Part shown: positions 34,346-48,603 of the stretch, in pieces
Layout of the letters: every line of letters begins with the position of its first letter
Numbering within the stretch: the first letter of the stretch is position 1
Origin: Polytrichum commune
Taxonomy: Eukaryota; Streptophyta; Polytrichopsida; Polytrichales; Polytrichaceae
Reading direction: 5' to 3'
Assembly (NCBI GenBank): GCA_950295325.1
Contig: OX485804.1
Coordinates: forward strand, 37,188,429 to 37,252,428
Length of the DNA: 64,000 bases
Made by a program: the position numbers and the translations under genes
The notes under the pieces: generated by a model
The model's database searches: none
The model's input: the letters and a program-made list of their open reading frames with translations, nothing else
What the model was told of the DNA's origin: nothing

Positions 34346-37300
34346 ATGAAAGTGCGCTCCCCGAAGCTGAATTATGATGCTTTGAACGAGGTTCGTATGT
34401 CGCCAACTTCCCTGGACAGAAGTAGTAATCACCTGGCTGAAAATGACGCGAGCCATTTTTTACCAAAGAATGTGGAACTGTCGCATCTCGGAGACCCGAG
34501 TGAAGGCCCCCTGTATTTGGAGACAAATGGCAAAGCGGATGTGGACCCGGTCGACATCGGGATTGCACAGAGGACATGGCGGTATTTCATGCAGCCCTTC
34601 TCGTGGACAGCTATGTTGTCCCGGTAAGCTCTAGCTATACAACTGAGATCTTCTCTTTCAGTGCTTGAGTTTGTCTGTTACGAATCCAACCTTATGGATC
34701 TTGTCTATAGACTGAATTAGACAATTCGAGACAAATTTTTGTAACCCACCTGCCTAGATTACGAAGAGGCTTTTGAGCGGCATAAATTGCTTCCGTATTT
34801 TGTGTCTCAGGGTCTTCTAAGTTTTGAATTCGAGTTTACATCCCTCGTAGAAGGACTGAACCTCAGCAGTTAGACTTGAACGCAATCTCTCAGCCTATTG
34901 TCTCATCTACTCGAAAGCTCTGCAACTCATGAAACCTGTGCTGTAATGGTAGCTTTGCCCTTACCCTCGCCATCGACGTGAAACGAATTCAGTTACTGTT
35001 TAATTTACAATTTGAAGCTCACGACAGATCTAGTACTTCCTGTTGTCCACTAGGCTGAAACTACATACAGGGTCACAGAAAGTGTTGATCAGGGTTTTGT
35101 GTCTCAGGGTTTTCTAAGTTTTAGATTTCGAGATTACAACTATGAATAAATGGTTGGTCACAGCAATGAATGTAACTATTGTTCAACCTAGAAACAAGTG
35201 ATTCGAAATGGAGAGATCAGCTAATATTGTACATTACGTTATGATGGTATACCGGAGCTTGAAATCTTGTCTTTCCTGCATCTATCAAGGTATTTGTCAT
35301 CAGTAAATAATCATAGAGCTCGTACTTGGTACCTCTCAATCTGACTCCATATACACTACTAAATTACTCTTGGTTTTTGTTGGTTTTTGACAGTCCTAAG
35401 TCCTTGTAGTTTCTTTCTGCAATTGCCTCTCCCGTAAGCAATGAGAGAATACGGACATTTGCCAACCGTTCTGCGTTAACAACGGACATCCGAAAGGATT
35501 TTTCTAATCCTTTTCTCTCGTTCCTTGTGCTGATTCTCTGACAGGGAATTCGATGTCACATTTGTTGTTGGAGTTATAGTGGTGTATGGCATAAGCCAGG
35601 GGTTAGGGTTTGCCCTAAACCGTGTTGTTGTGGATTACTATTGGAAAGATGTGCAAGGGGCTCAGCCTTCAACTGTGCAGTTCTACCGCTCAATTATGTG
35701 GTCCCCCTGGGATGTTAAACCCATCTATGGCCTCCTCACTGATCTCCTCCCATTTTTCGGATACCATCGCCGGCCCTACTTCGTCCTTTCAGGTCTATAT
35801 ACAGAACCTTAAGCATTCATGGTAATTCTGTCCTGTGCTGTGTGGAAGTTAGCATCTGAGTCCAAAACAAGGGTGGTTTACTCCAATGCACAACAACATG
35901 GAATCTAGACCTAACATCTCTGACCCATACTATGTTAGAGTTAAGTATAGTATTGAAAATGCATTGCACTAGTTTCCACCAGATTCAGGATTTATTCTTA
36001 AGTTGTCCTCTTCTCCAAGATAAACAGAAGGACTATAGGAGATCTGATATGCTTGAGGGAGGAAGTGGACAACTCATAGGCGAACATTATTACAATAGAC
36101 ACATCATAATAACTTTAAAAGTCGATAAATAGCTATGACTGATAAAGCTCATACTCTGAACAGGCCACAGAAAATTCAGTTATGTAAATTGCAGTATATT
36201 AATAGTGGCGTATTATTCAGCTTCGCTACATGATGACTGCAGGCCTCTTCAAGTTCATAACATAAATTCAAGAGCCTTGTTTGTGGTAAGATAGGTCTTG
36301 TGACAGTGTCAACATACCTGGTACTCGTACTTGGTGGAAAATTACATGCGGCGACGGCGCTCATGATGTTTGTCGGTGCCTCAACGGCCACGGCTATGGC
36401 TGATGTGACAATTGATGCTATGGTGGCCATGAAGAGTCGAGAAAGACCAGAGCTTGCTACACACTTACAGAGCTTCTGCGGCTCCTGCTTATCTATTGGA
36501 GGCTTATTGGGATTCTTGATAAGTGGGCTTGCTGTGCATGCCTTTGGGCCCCAGGTCTGAATACTTCTTTGGAGTCTCTTCAAGATTTTTGTCCAGCTCC
36601 AATCTAATCATCAATAACATCAGAATGTGCTTCTAAAGAACAGAGGAAGGTCACAAATTATCTCAGTCAACCCAGCTATTATACTTAGCACCGCCCTAAC
36701 TGCGCAAGGGGTTTCAAAGGAGGTTTGAGTATGTTTGTGTTCTATATGATTTTCACCTGTGATTTGAAGTCAGTAGGCAATTTTAATCTCAATGTATAAG
36801 TAAGGACTGTTCAGTCATAATCTGACGAGTTTGTGAGGGAAGAAAGGCTATCACTGCATTGTGATGGTGTGGTTCTTTTTGGAGCAACATTCACAACCTT
36901 ATCATCTAGTCTTGTTCCGCCATGTTTTATGTATCCTAGACCTTTACAGCATGTTCTTGTAGGATTTCTTTCAATACCCTCCCCCCCCCGGAGTTTGAGG
37001 TAACTGTCAAGAATTCATCCATACAATGATATTCCAGATTTCAGTGTCACCTTGATAAGAAGCACGTTGGAGACTGGTTGTGGGATGTGACTGAGCTTGG
37101 CAGCTTTCCTTCTTGCAAGTGTTAGGCAGAAGATTGAGAAGGTAAATTTACCAGAGAGTTTCTGCAGATTGCGTTGGGTATCATGATCGGTCCTGGAGTT
37201 CTTCTGCTCATTCTCGGTTTTACCATATTTGAGCACCGGCTACCTCGCCACCTTTGGCATTCTGGCCAGGTAACCTCTACTACTAACTTTGCATGGTGGG

Positions 37301-40177
37301 AAGTAATTCAGTTTCTGAAAGAGGAAGACATACAGGTTCAAATTTGTAGAAGATATGGCGAGTCATAAGTCACAATTTTCTGGTGTTTTGATCATAGGTG
37401 AAGCAGCAGATGAAACAAGCCTGTTCCAGTATGTGGGCCACACTGAGGAATTCTGAGGTCTGGCAACCAACTCTCTATATGTACCTGTCATGGGCATTAG
37501 CACCTGACATCTCAGAAGGCAAGTTCTATTGGTACAATGATGCCAACACCGGTCCTGGCTTCTCGGAGGTATAACCTCATGCCTTACCTCTAATATTTAT
37601 TGCTGTATTTATAGTATTCTGTTTGAGGTTCAGTGTCCTTCCATTTCACTAAATGAATCAAGAGCACAGTGCAATAGATCATACTGCTTACAATTACATG
37701 TTGGCTCATTTTTTGTCTAGTTGAGTATCACGAGTGAGATTCAGATGGTGTGAATGTGTAGTATCGAAGTCAAAACATTTTATTTCTTCCAATTCTTGAT
37801 ACATTCTCGACATATGGCACATGACAGTTGTACAAAATTAGTCCGATATACTTTGTGTTGTTGATCACCTCTCAGGAAGTGCACATGCAGTTCTAGGAGC
37901 CATTGTCACTTAAAGATATTGTTTTACTCCATCGAACACCCCCAATGCGTTTCCTGAAATTAGTGAACTCTGTAATTTGCCCAGCCGGTATCCTTGGCAC
38001 TGCTGATGCGCTGGTTCCTATGGATGGTGCAGGAATTTGTGGGGGTGATTTATGCAATGGGGCAAGTAGGGACCTTAATAGGTGTGGCCTTCTACCATAG
38101 ATATCTACGGCACTGGACATTTCGGAGCCTTTTGTTCTGGGTACAACTCCTGCTAGCTTTGAGTGGAATGTTGGACTTGGTGCTTGTGACTGGACTCAAC
38201 AGGAAGCTGCTCATTCCTGATTACATTTTTGCCATAACTGATGAAGGAGTTTCACAAGTAAGTAGCTCTGCTTCATCTCATGTTCAAGTCATCGATTCTT
38301 GATTGTAAGTTTGTTGCTGATCAAGTTGTATTTTCAAACAACATCCTCACAAAATTGGGTTGGGAGTAAGTGTTTGGACTTTTCCTAATTAGCTTTCTAG
38401 GAATTAGAAAGCTAGCAATAACAGTCATCAAATGCCTTTCTAAAGGTACCTGTCCAATCTCTATCTGGATATAATCACAGCTTCAAGATAGGGTTCTAGA
38501 AAAGATCTGGAAAGCACATTTAGGACTTTTTAGCGTCACAGATCACTTTTGGAGGAAAAACATCTCGTAAACACGTGGGACCTATTTGTGTTGGCAGTTA
38601 TTCTATATGATTTTGGCTAATTCATAACCACTTGGCTGAAGTGCTATTGATCTGTTTGTTATCTTATGTGGAGTGTGTGGATGTCGTAGTTTTGTCTGTT
38701 GTGGAGCATTCTATATTTGTTGCAAGTCTGCATATGAAACTTCCATTTCACCTGTCTTTTGATCACTATATACATCTAAATAATCTTAAATCAACTATAA
38801 GATTGGAGTATAGTGATTGAAAAGTGACCTCTTTGATTTCAAAGAACTCACCAGTGAGTTTATGAGGCACTCTGTTTCAGACTCCTGGCAAGCTTGTCAT
38901 CCTCATTGTTACATGAATCATTCAATTCTAGGGGGCACATCCTTCAAATATGTCAAGAATATATTACAGACAGGGTATAGTAGCCCCATAGCAAAGTTAC
39001 AACCATAACAACTCTAAGCACAAGTGTTCCCATTTGGGGTCATTGATGTGGCATATATAGAAATTACATAGCAACAATCGATAAGAGCAAGGGGCAATGA
39101 ATGAAATGGAAGCTAGGTATAAGGCTAGGAGAACTGGTGTAGGAGATTTATTAGGTCATTGCACATTAGCTCGTGACCATTGATTCTAAATTGAAGGATG
39201 CATTGAACAACCAAGACTTTCAATGTAACTGTTGTTGTGTTAACTGGTATTTGCATGTCTTTTAATTTCTTTGATTAATCAATCGCTTCATCCGTGCCTT
39301 TGCTTTTTCCTTAGAACACGTAGTAATAATCTTGGGTTTCATAGAACTTACTTGAGCAATGTACCTGAGGGCAAGGGAAGACTCAAGGAATGCATAAGGT
39401 AGGAAGGAAGGGAGAGAGAGAAGGGATAAGAGGGAGGAAGGGAGGGTGGTAAGGTAGATTTCACTTGCTTTTGTTAGACAAGGTATATGTAGTCACTTCC
39501 CAATGGCGTGAGCACCTCTGGAAATTTCTCTTTAAATTTAAACATGGGATATTGTCAAGGGGGTCCACAATTGGAAGCAAAGGTGAAAATAAAGATAGAA
39601 CTAAACCATGTCTGCATTCAAAAACGTTGCTGAAGATGAAAGATTCACACATCCTCATTTGAATTCATTTGTAATCCCGCGATCAAAAAAGTCTGAACAT
39701 TTTCACACCAAACCTTCTGTTTTCGAATTAATTGTGCTTTTTCTTGTTATATGTATCTTGCAGGCAATTAAACGGATCAAATGGATGCCTCTTCTAGTCT
39801 TGGCTGCCAGATTATGCCCGGCAGGCATTGAGGGAACATTCTTTGCGTTGCTTATGTCGGTGGACAATGTAGGCATGTTGTCGGCTTCATGGGCAGGTGG
39901 ATTGTTGCTCCAGGCGACAGGCATCCGACGCAAAAACTTCAAATATTTATGGCTCGCAGTTCTTATTCGAAATATTATGATGCTGTTTCCTCTTCCGTTC
40001 CTGGGTCTAATTCCTAACACTGATCCTGACCTACCGATTCTGCCTCCCGAGCTGTTGAGTGGATCCATTGAGCCAACACCAGTCCCTGGGAGCGAGCATG
40101 CTATTATTGACGAAGAGAAAGATGAGGAGGACGTCCAACTCCCCATGTTTGCCTCCGACAGAGGGCACCAGAGTTAA
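34346..40177 (+). CDS. Folate-biopterin transporter (BT1 family), seven exons
   Basis: This family moves folates and pteridines across membranes by a major-facilitator-type fold; plant members are plastidial or at other membranes. The exons are 34346-34623, 35545-35792, 36295-36554, 37168-37269, 37398-37568, 38033-38257 and 39764-40177. The introns are GT-AG and all frames join, giving 565 residues. The first exon encodes a polar N-terminal extension of about 90 residues. Family-typical blocks follow: VVDYYWKDVQGAQPSTVQFY, WDVKPIYGLLTDLLPFFGYH, RRPYFVLSG, MADVTIDAMVA, and CPAGIEGTFFALLMSVDNVG. The membrane spans are spread over exons 2-7, and the tail is acidic (DEEKDEEDV). Intron 6 holds a repeat copy (about 39050-39480). 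A piece resembling the start of exon 7 sits just before exon 6. Subcellular site and exact substrate are not shown by the sequence. Confidence 0.92.
37915..38032 (+). pseudogene. Fragment resembling the start of the transporter's last exon, in intron 5
   Basis: Directly upstream of exon 6 the plus strand reads through PPMRFLKLVNSVICPAGILG followed by TADALVPMDG. Exon 7 reads WMPLLVLAARLCPAGIEG followed by TFFALLMSVDN. The shared CPAGI-GT--AL pattern, and matching nucleotides around TGCCC-GC-GG-AT, suggest a decayed duplicate of part of exon 7. The match is short and could be chance. Confidence 0.35.
39050..39480. repeat. Repeat copy in transporter intron 6
   Basis: It shares collinear blocks with 14840-15260 (for example GGATGCATTG and the purine-rich GGAAGGGAGAGAGAGAAGGG next to the region ending in AGGTATATGTA versus TTGGTATATT). 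It is probably an internal piece of the long-arm element at 14520-16307. Confidence 0.45.
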
Positions 40178-41254
40178 GAGTGCCTCAACTATTTTTTAAG
40201 CTAATTTTTTTTTTCTGGTGGTTGCACACCCTAGGGTGTGTTGTGACCATCTAGTTTCTACACAGGACAGATTGATTGTGCATGGCTATCAGTTTCTGTT
40301 CCTTTTGAGTTGGTTCAGTTAATCAGTTCCAAACTTTGACTCTATGTGAATGTTATTTTTCCAGACGCAATAGGTCCTGATGTGCAACAAGAAGAGAAAT
40401 AGAAAGATGTACAGAAGTTCTCTGGTATGTTTTGAGACCAGGGAACCCTTACAACGCCAAAATTTAATTTCCTAACCCAACCCTTGAAATTCACTAAAAT
40501 AAATTGCCAGAGTTTTAACGAATGGCAAAATTTCACTCAGTTGACTTGGAAGAGTTTTTTCCTTGAGTTGGGAAATTGGAGACGAATCCTTGTGATTTTG
40601 ACAATGGATGTCGATCCCACTTTTGCCTCATATCTGTGTGACTGGCCGTTTGTACATGAACTACTGGTAATTCTCACTCTCTTCAAGAAATGCACAGAAG
40701 GATTTCTACACATGCTTCTATGCCAGATTAGTTGGGGAAACTGAAGGAATCTGGACAGACAACGCACAATGATAGAGAAAATGTGTGTTGGAAGTGTTCA
40801 AAGTTAATTGATATTTTCTGTTTTTTTCAAGTTTCTGCACAACAAGTAGCAGTAGTTTATACATGCATACATATTACCTAGTGCATTTATGAACATTCGC
40901 TTGTCGAATGGTGATGGCTCTTGAATAGCTTCTCGTGGAACGTACATTCTGCCTTGAATGTGTGTAGAAAGTCGCCTTGCCAAATCTGGCCATAAATTAA
41001 GGGCGGCCAGTTTATTGCCAGTGATGAGTCATTCGCAGAGGTTGAAATTACTGTCCTTAACAATCCAGATGTTCTTGTGTAGCGGCACATTAAGTAGCGG
41101 TTGAATTGTTGTACGAATAAGTATCAAGTTTCAGACTGATCGGCAAATTGCAAAGTGGACTTCAACGTGAGTGTGCCCTTCTTCCAGGTGTTTTGGGGTG
41201 GGGGGGGAGGGAAACCAACGCTCCAGGTTAGGTCATCGCCCTAACCCCTTGCCT
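40178..41254. other. Convergent 3' flanks of the transporter and polyubiquitin genes
   Basis: The two genes converge here, so both 3' untranslated regions should lie in this stretch. Short frames (such as 40484-40744) are not protein-like. A poly-G tract occurs at about 41202-41210. Confidence 0.4.
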
Positions 41255-42468
<1,214 letters not shown>

Positions 42469-42471
42469 TTA

Positions 42472-44927
42472 GGGTGGATTTACATTAGGGTCCGGGTTCA
42501 AGAAACTTTAAAGGGTGTTGTAACCCTTACCTTCCCAAGCCCATGAAGAAGGGTTGTATTGATTGTGCTTCAACACTCAATGTTGGTGGTGGAAATCTGC
42601 ATGGACAAGGTTTGAGGTTAAAATGGGATTTGTCTGTAGGATCTTGAAACATGGGAGATGAGCTATAACAAGGGAAAATATGGGCATGAATAAACCTTGG
42701 GATTTTTAGATTATAACAATTGAAGGAAGTGATGCATAAGAAAATGCCATGTTTTATCCCCTGCTTTTGACCAGTCAAAATTCACTTGGAAGATGAGCGG
42801 AAGGCTTGTGTGATCCAGTAGATGGGAATGACTCAATAGTTGAGGATGTCCACAAATTCTCATGCCAAAAATGTGCAAATCACAATAGACTAGGCACTTT
42901 GCATTTGGAATATGTCAACTGTCTCATATTTCTAAGCACATATATGCAAAAAGATTCCTTAAAAATTTGAGAGTGTCCAAATTGTTAAACTAAACGGTCG
43001 ATGTGAGCACAAATGCCATTATGTTTATTTCTAAATCACTTTTACCAAAATGAACATCTTTGATGTTCATGCAAGGTTTGAATTAAAGTGGCAATTATTG
43101 ATTGGAGTCAACACCCTCACATGAGCTCCTAACACACCAAAAACATGATCACTACCCACGTCGACATATTTTTACACATTCTAATCATCAACAAATTCCA
43201 CGGCTCATGTGTTTATGTGTAGATATCCATGTTGGCTTGATGTTTATGGTTATTTTGATTGTGGATGAATGAGTTAGGCATGGTTAATGTAGGGAAGTAA
43301 TCATCCATCAACCAGTAATTGGTTGCTTTGGAAGTTAGGGGTTAAATGTTTAGACTGGTAGGTCAAAACAATTTTTGGTTTCAAATTTCTAGGAGGGCGG
43401 CTAGGTTTGTCCCACCGACTATCTTACATAGTTGATTTTAGCCTTGCGCAAGCCACTGGGTCGGATCTACATTTATGAGGGTCCCGCTATTGATGTTGTA
43501 GATGCTTATGGATGTTGCTATCAACATGGTAGGTAGGAAGCAAGATTGCAAGTAAGGTATCAATGCCTTAAAGTAGCACCTTCCTTTTGGCAACGCCTAT
43601 TTTACATCCTTACACCATCAACAAGCAAGCGCAATGGTACCATTGAGTAAGTCATTGTTAAAGCAATTAAACATATGTGGCATTCAATACATAATAGCAT
43701 CACTTTGGCCATTTATAATAGCAATGTAAGAAGGATGCGATAACGCTTTAAGAAGAGCACCGACTTTGGCCAATTACAATAGATCATAGGGAGGGCACTC
43801 CATTGTCAAGTTGAGCACCATGTGCGATCAAAGTTTGCTACCCCTATATTACATGGCATAGATAATTTTTAATATTATCATATTTTTTCTACATACACAT
43901 AACCATTGATAGTATCTTTTGTGTATTATTTTGAATTGTTAAGTCAACTTCATTTTTGTAGTAAATTTTTGAGTTCAAATCTGTGTCATTTAAGTTAGGA
44001 ACGGTATGTTTTATTAAAAATACAAATCAACAAATTCAGTTACCATTTTTAACTATGTAAATAGGTACCGTGTATATCTACTCATGAATCAAGTTGATAA
44101 AAGTTTGACCCATTTTGGTGATGCTTTATGTAAAAAGTAGGATTTTTTACATGTAAAGTGTTCACACGTGGTTGTTCAACTTTACAATGGAGTGACCTCC
44201 CCATGCAATAGATAATCGAGGATCTATCCACTCAATGAGGTGATGTAAGAAGTGATCCATGAAAGGTCACTTCATTTAATAGAAGACTCTCACCTGCAAT
44301 AAGGCTGACATTGTGGTGATTCTCACCTAGCATTTAACATCAATGGACCCCCTAGTGGATAGTAAAAAGGCTAATTTCTTAGACTTTGCAAATTTTTGTA
44401 GATTGCACATGGATTTATTATTTTTTGGAAGAAATTATGTAGCCTCTTTATATATTTTCAGAGTCTATAGAATAACTAAAAAAAATTAAATCTATTTAAG
44501 CAGCTTGAAATAGATTTTTTTTTGAAAGTGTCACTTTCAAGCTCAACTACCTTAATCTTTGCATATCTTCGTAAAACAAAGATCAAACTTGGTTTCAGTG
44601 TTGGGGAACTCGTCCTCAACACCAACCAATGTGTGACACATTGGCAACCAGAAGACCAAAATTGGCTAAATTTTTGGCACCAAGATTGGACCGAGCTTGA
44701 AGGCCAGGTTTTCAATCTAGGAGGAGAATGCTCTTGAGTGGGGACCGTCAAAAAATTGACGGGGAAGTGATGTCACATTAGTACCACTCCATTTTTCTTT
44801 ATACTCAAGACATTTTTTGTTTTTGTTTTTTGTAAACTCCTTGGGTCCACACATTGTGTGCTCTTGACTAGTAGGATAACTCCATTTTGAAGGTTTTTGG
44901 GTCTTGGACACTAGTGTAAACCCACCC
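42472..44927. mobile_element. TIR element of about 2.46 kb with TTA duplication, carrying a nested element
   Basis: The left end GGGTGGATTTACATTAGGGT and the reversed right end GGGTGGGTTTACACTAGTGT are inverted, with TTA outside both (42469-42471 and 44928-44930). The ends and target site fit a PIF/Harbinger-type element like families A and B. A second element (42520-43345) is inserted just inside the left end. The rest of the interior has no recognised transposase; the minus-strand frame at 44476-44751 is not convincing. Confidence 0.6.
42520..43345. mobile_element. TIR element with TTAA-type ends, copy 1 (about 826 bp)
   Basis: The right end reads AAGTTAGGGG followed by TTAA, and the left end reads GTAACCCTTACCTTCCCAAG, the inverse with a changed target site. 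The interior matches the copy at 61777-62607 collinearly (for example GATCTTGAAACATGGGAGATG-type blocks). No coding frame was recognised. It sits just inside the left end of the element at 42472-44927. Confidence 0.7.
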
Positions 44928-44930
44928 TTA

Positions 44931-45692
44931 GTAATGACACTGAACCAACCATGTAGAAAACTAGGGCTTGCCCTTGGGAGGATATATATACAGATTGGCT
45001 CATCTATTTTTGTTTGAGGTGTTCATCTTTGAAAGGAGGCATTAGTTATCTTTGGGGAACCCTCTAATTCTTGTGGTGCTTGATTCTAGATTACGGATAA
45101 TTTTAGACCAACTCGGAAATGACGCAACACCATAATCCACAATCATCTCTTCTATCAACCCCGAAGTGTCCACTCCCTTCTTATAGCATGTTTCATGTGC
45201 TGCCAAAGTCAAGGAAACCACCAAATGACAAGATTGGACCTCCTTCCACGTGGGATTGGAACTTATTTTCTCCACAAAACTAAAGTAGCCAAAGTTGGGT
45301 ACCAACCAATATATCCAACCCTTGGTATCAACTTGGGTATGGACCGCCCCCTATCATGTGAACTTTACTCTGCACATATGACTACACGTGAGTGCACAAA
45401 AGGGGTGTTAATTTGAACTTTGTTGTACTATGTATACATATGTTACAACAAATTATAACTTGTAGTTATGTACATATATGGATGATCTTTCAAAAACATA
45501 TAACATTTGTTCTTGTGTAGTAGTATCAATATGTTAAATCTTGGTTGTGCTTGTGATATGTGTTTTTTGAGCATGCCTTAAGCTAATATTGTAAAAAAAT
45601 GATATAGATAAATAAATAAAAAACAACAACTTTTGGGTTGTTGGGAGGGTCTAAAGATCCATAGAAAGTTTGGTAATCTTTTGGTGGAGTAT
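44931..45692. other. Intergenic DNA between two transposons
   Basis: No gene was recognised. Frames at 45042-45305 (-) and 45195-45416 (+) overlap and show no family. Confidence 0.4.
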
Positions 45693-47754
45693 AGGCACTA
45701 CAACAGAACACGTCTTTTACAACTGGGTTTTTCAACTTCTACAAGTGAAAAAACCCAGACTTTACTGACGTGGAAAACGACCAGTCACTTCAGACAAGAA
45801 GTAAAGTGTGGTCATAGTCATGTCGGACAGGACGTTTCCAATGGACATGTTCCCAATGACAGTGAAGTTTGGGGTGCTCCAGTGCTTTACTTCTTAAAGT
45901 CGTGTCCTACTTCACTACACCTCGTCAATATAAGTAAGATAAGACACACGTTCATATAACTAGGCCTAGTGGACTCATGGCACTGGCACCAGTTATGTAT
46001 GGTGTTTGCACTTCACTACACAGAGTCATAACATGTAAAATGCATATATATACATTCCAAATTACTAGTCAATGTTAACAACGTGATTGAAACAAATAAG
46101 TTTCATCGTGACGATGATTAGTTGAATTAATTTTTACACATTACTGTTTCCCGTAATCGCGGACAACAAAGCGAGAAGTCAATAACGTTGCGTAGTAAGC
46201 ATCTCTGACTGCTAATAGTAAATAAATACAACAAATGCATTTTGTTTTTACTACATGTCGTGATATCTACTTCACTGAGTGGAGTAATGTTTACATCAAC
46301 CAGTAATTTCTGGCCTACGTTGTGAGGTCATGTGGTTGTCGTATGTCTTTGTTATGTATTACTAGTAGTGAAGTGTATATGACTTTGCCAAGTCATATGT
46401 TTTTAATGCAAATGATTGCGTTTACTGTATCGAATAACATGGGGTTTACTTGACATAGTGATATGTCCTGGCATACACATTATATTGCCACTGGTCATAC
46501 TAGACAATAACTTTGCGTAGTAAGCGTCTGTGACTGGTAGGAGTGAATAAATATGGAAATGACATATATTTTTTACTTGACAAAGTGATATCTACTTTAC
46601 TATATAAAGTAATGTTGACAACAAACGTTGTAAGGTCATATGGTCTTCATATATCTTTAGGGTTTATTATTAGTAGTTAACTTCATGTTCACTTTGCTAA
46701 GTGCCATGTTTATGATGCAAATGATTGTGTTTACTGCAACTAGTAACATGAGGATGACTCAATAAGGTCATATACTTGTGGTATGCACCATATATTTCCA
46801 CTTATCATACAAAATACAGTCACCTATAAAATGCAGTCACACAAACATGGTAATGATGTTAAAAAACCAAATCATATTTATACAATAGTATGTCATGAAT
46901 GTTTCACAAATCGCTACTAACAATGGTAAGCCCTAAACTCCAAAGGGGTCTATATCTAAAAATCAACATAGGTCTACAAATTCACTCCACACTCACGTAT
47001 TTGCACACAACCTTACCCAGTCACCTGCCAAAAGAATGAAATGGCCCTTTGCTTGGCCAATTGTAACCTCCCCTTCGTGGCAAGGGGAGGTTTATCATCC
47101 CGACGCTTATCCATCAATTTTTTGTCTCATTCTTTCTCCATTTTCTTCGAGCCATTTTTTGATGGGCTAGACCTCAATTTCTCTGCAATGTTTATTCAAC
47201 CATTTTAGCCTTACATTGATTAATGCATTGTAAACTAATGTAGAGAAGGACATTAATGTTAGTTCTACCGAACATGGCCGAAAGTTTTAGAATTTCCTAG
47301 TTTTAGAATTTCCTACAGCTAGTTCTTAGTATGTACCACTTCTTATATAAATGTATATCTCTTGAAATCCATCTCTAATGTCTAAACACTCCACGGCTTT
47401 ATGACTATCACATTACTGCTTCTAGTAATATAGGACAACTATGTTGCAGGCCAATAACTATACGTAGTAAACGTCAGTGACTACGGGTAGTAAAAAAATA
47501 CGACAATGGCCATTATTGCATACTGGCTACAGTGATACTTCACCATGTGGAGTTATGTTTACATAAAAATATAACTTAGCATAAACACTCAGAATAATGC
47601 AACCCCCCTTCGTGAGAACGTAACCTTTCTGCAGCATTGCACCGGCCTCCAAAGTTAATTTCTCGTTTTCACTCAGACGTATACGCTTTGGTTTAGGTCC
47701 CCTCTTTCATACACACACACACACATACACACATATTTTCATTCATACAAATAT

Positions 47755-48420
47755 ACACATACCTTTGTCAATGCATTTGGTGAAGACATTAGGTTATTCA
47801 TTCCAAACCCTAACCTTTGGATTATTTCTCATATCTACACTAACAATCTTATCATTACACTCATATATATATTCACACACACACATACATTTTCATTCGT
47901 ACAAATATATACATACCTTTGTCAATGCATTTGATGAAGACATTAGGTTACACATTCCAAACCCTAACCTTTGGATTATTTCTCATATCTACACTAACAA
48001 TCTTATCATTACATTCATATATATATTCACACACACACACACAAACATTTTCATTCATACAAATATACACATACCTTTGTCAATGCAATTGGTGAAGACA
48101 TTAGGTTACACATTCCAAACCCTAACCATTGGATTATTTCTCATATCTACACTAACAATCTTATCATTACACTCACATATATATTCACACACATACACAC
48201 ACACATTTTCATTCATACAAATATACACATACCTTTGTCAATACATTTGGTGAAGGCATTAGGATACACATTCCAAACCCTAACCTTTGGATTATTTCTC
48301 ATATCCACACTAACATTCTTATATTCCACTCACACATATATTCACACACACACATACACATTTCCATTCACACAAATATATAAACATACCTTTGTCATTG
48401 GATTTGGTGAAGACATGGGG
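47755..48420. repeat. Tandem array, about five units of 154-158 bp
   Basis: The phrase ACCTTTGTCAATGCATTTGG recurs at 47761, 47915, 48073, 48231 and 48388, with the rest of each unit also conserved. Each unit holds one AACCCTAACC (telomere-like) motif and a CACACA-rich spacer that varies in length. The 162-codon frame at 47765-48253 is only this repeat being read through and is not a gene. Confidence 0.85.
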
Positions 48421-48603
48421 TTGCATACTCCAAGTTCCTCGCTTTTGATTTATCTCTTATATCCACACTAGCACTCTCATAGTCATACACATATTCTCAT
48501 GTATTTCCTCACATATTTATGGTAAACCCTAATATTGCAAATATTGGGTTCCGCACTCTAAGTTCCTCACTTTTGGCTTGTCTCTCATATCCACACTTAC
48601 ACT

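Noticed and set aside
47765-48253. 162-codon open frame
   Set aside because: It is the 154-158 bp tandem array read through; the peptide repeats follow the DNA repeats and shift frame with unit length.
47755-48420. Interstitial telomere array
   Set aside because: There is only one AACCCTAACC per 158-bp unit and no run of telomere repeats.
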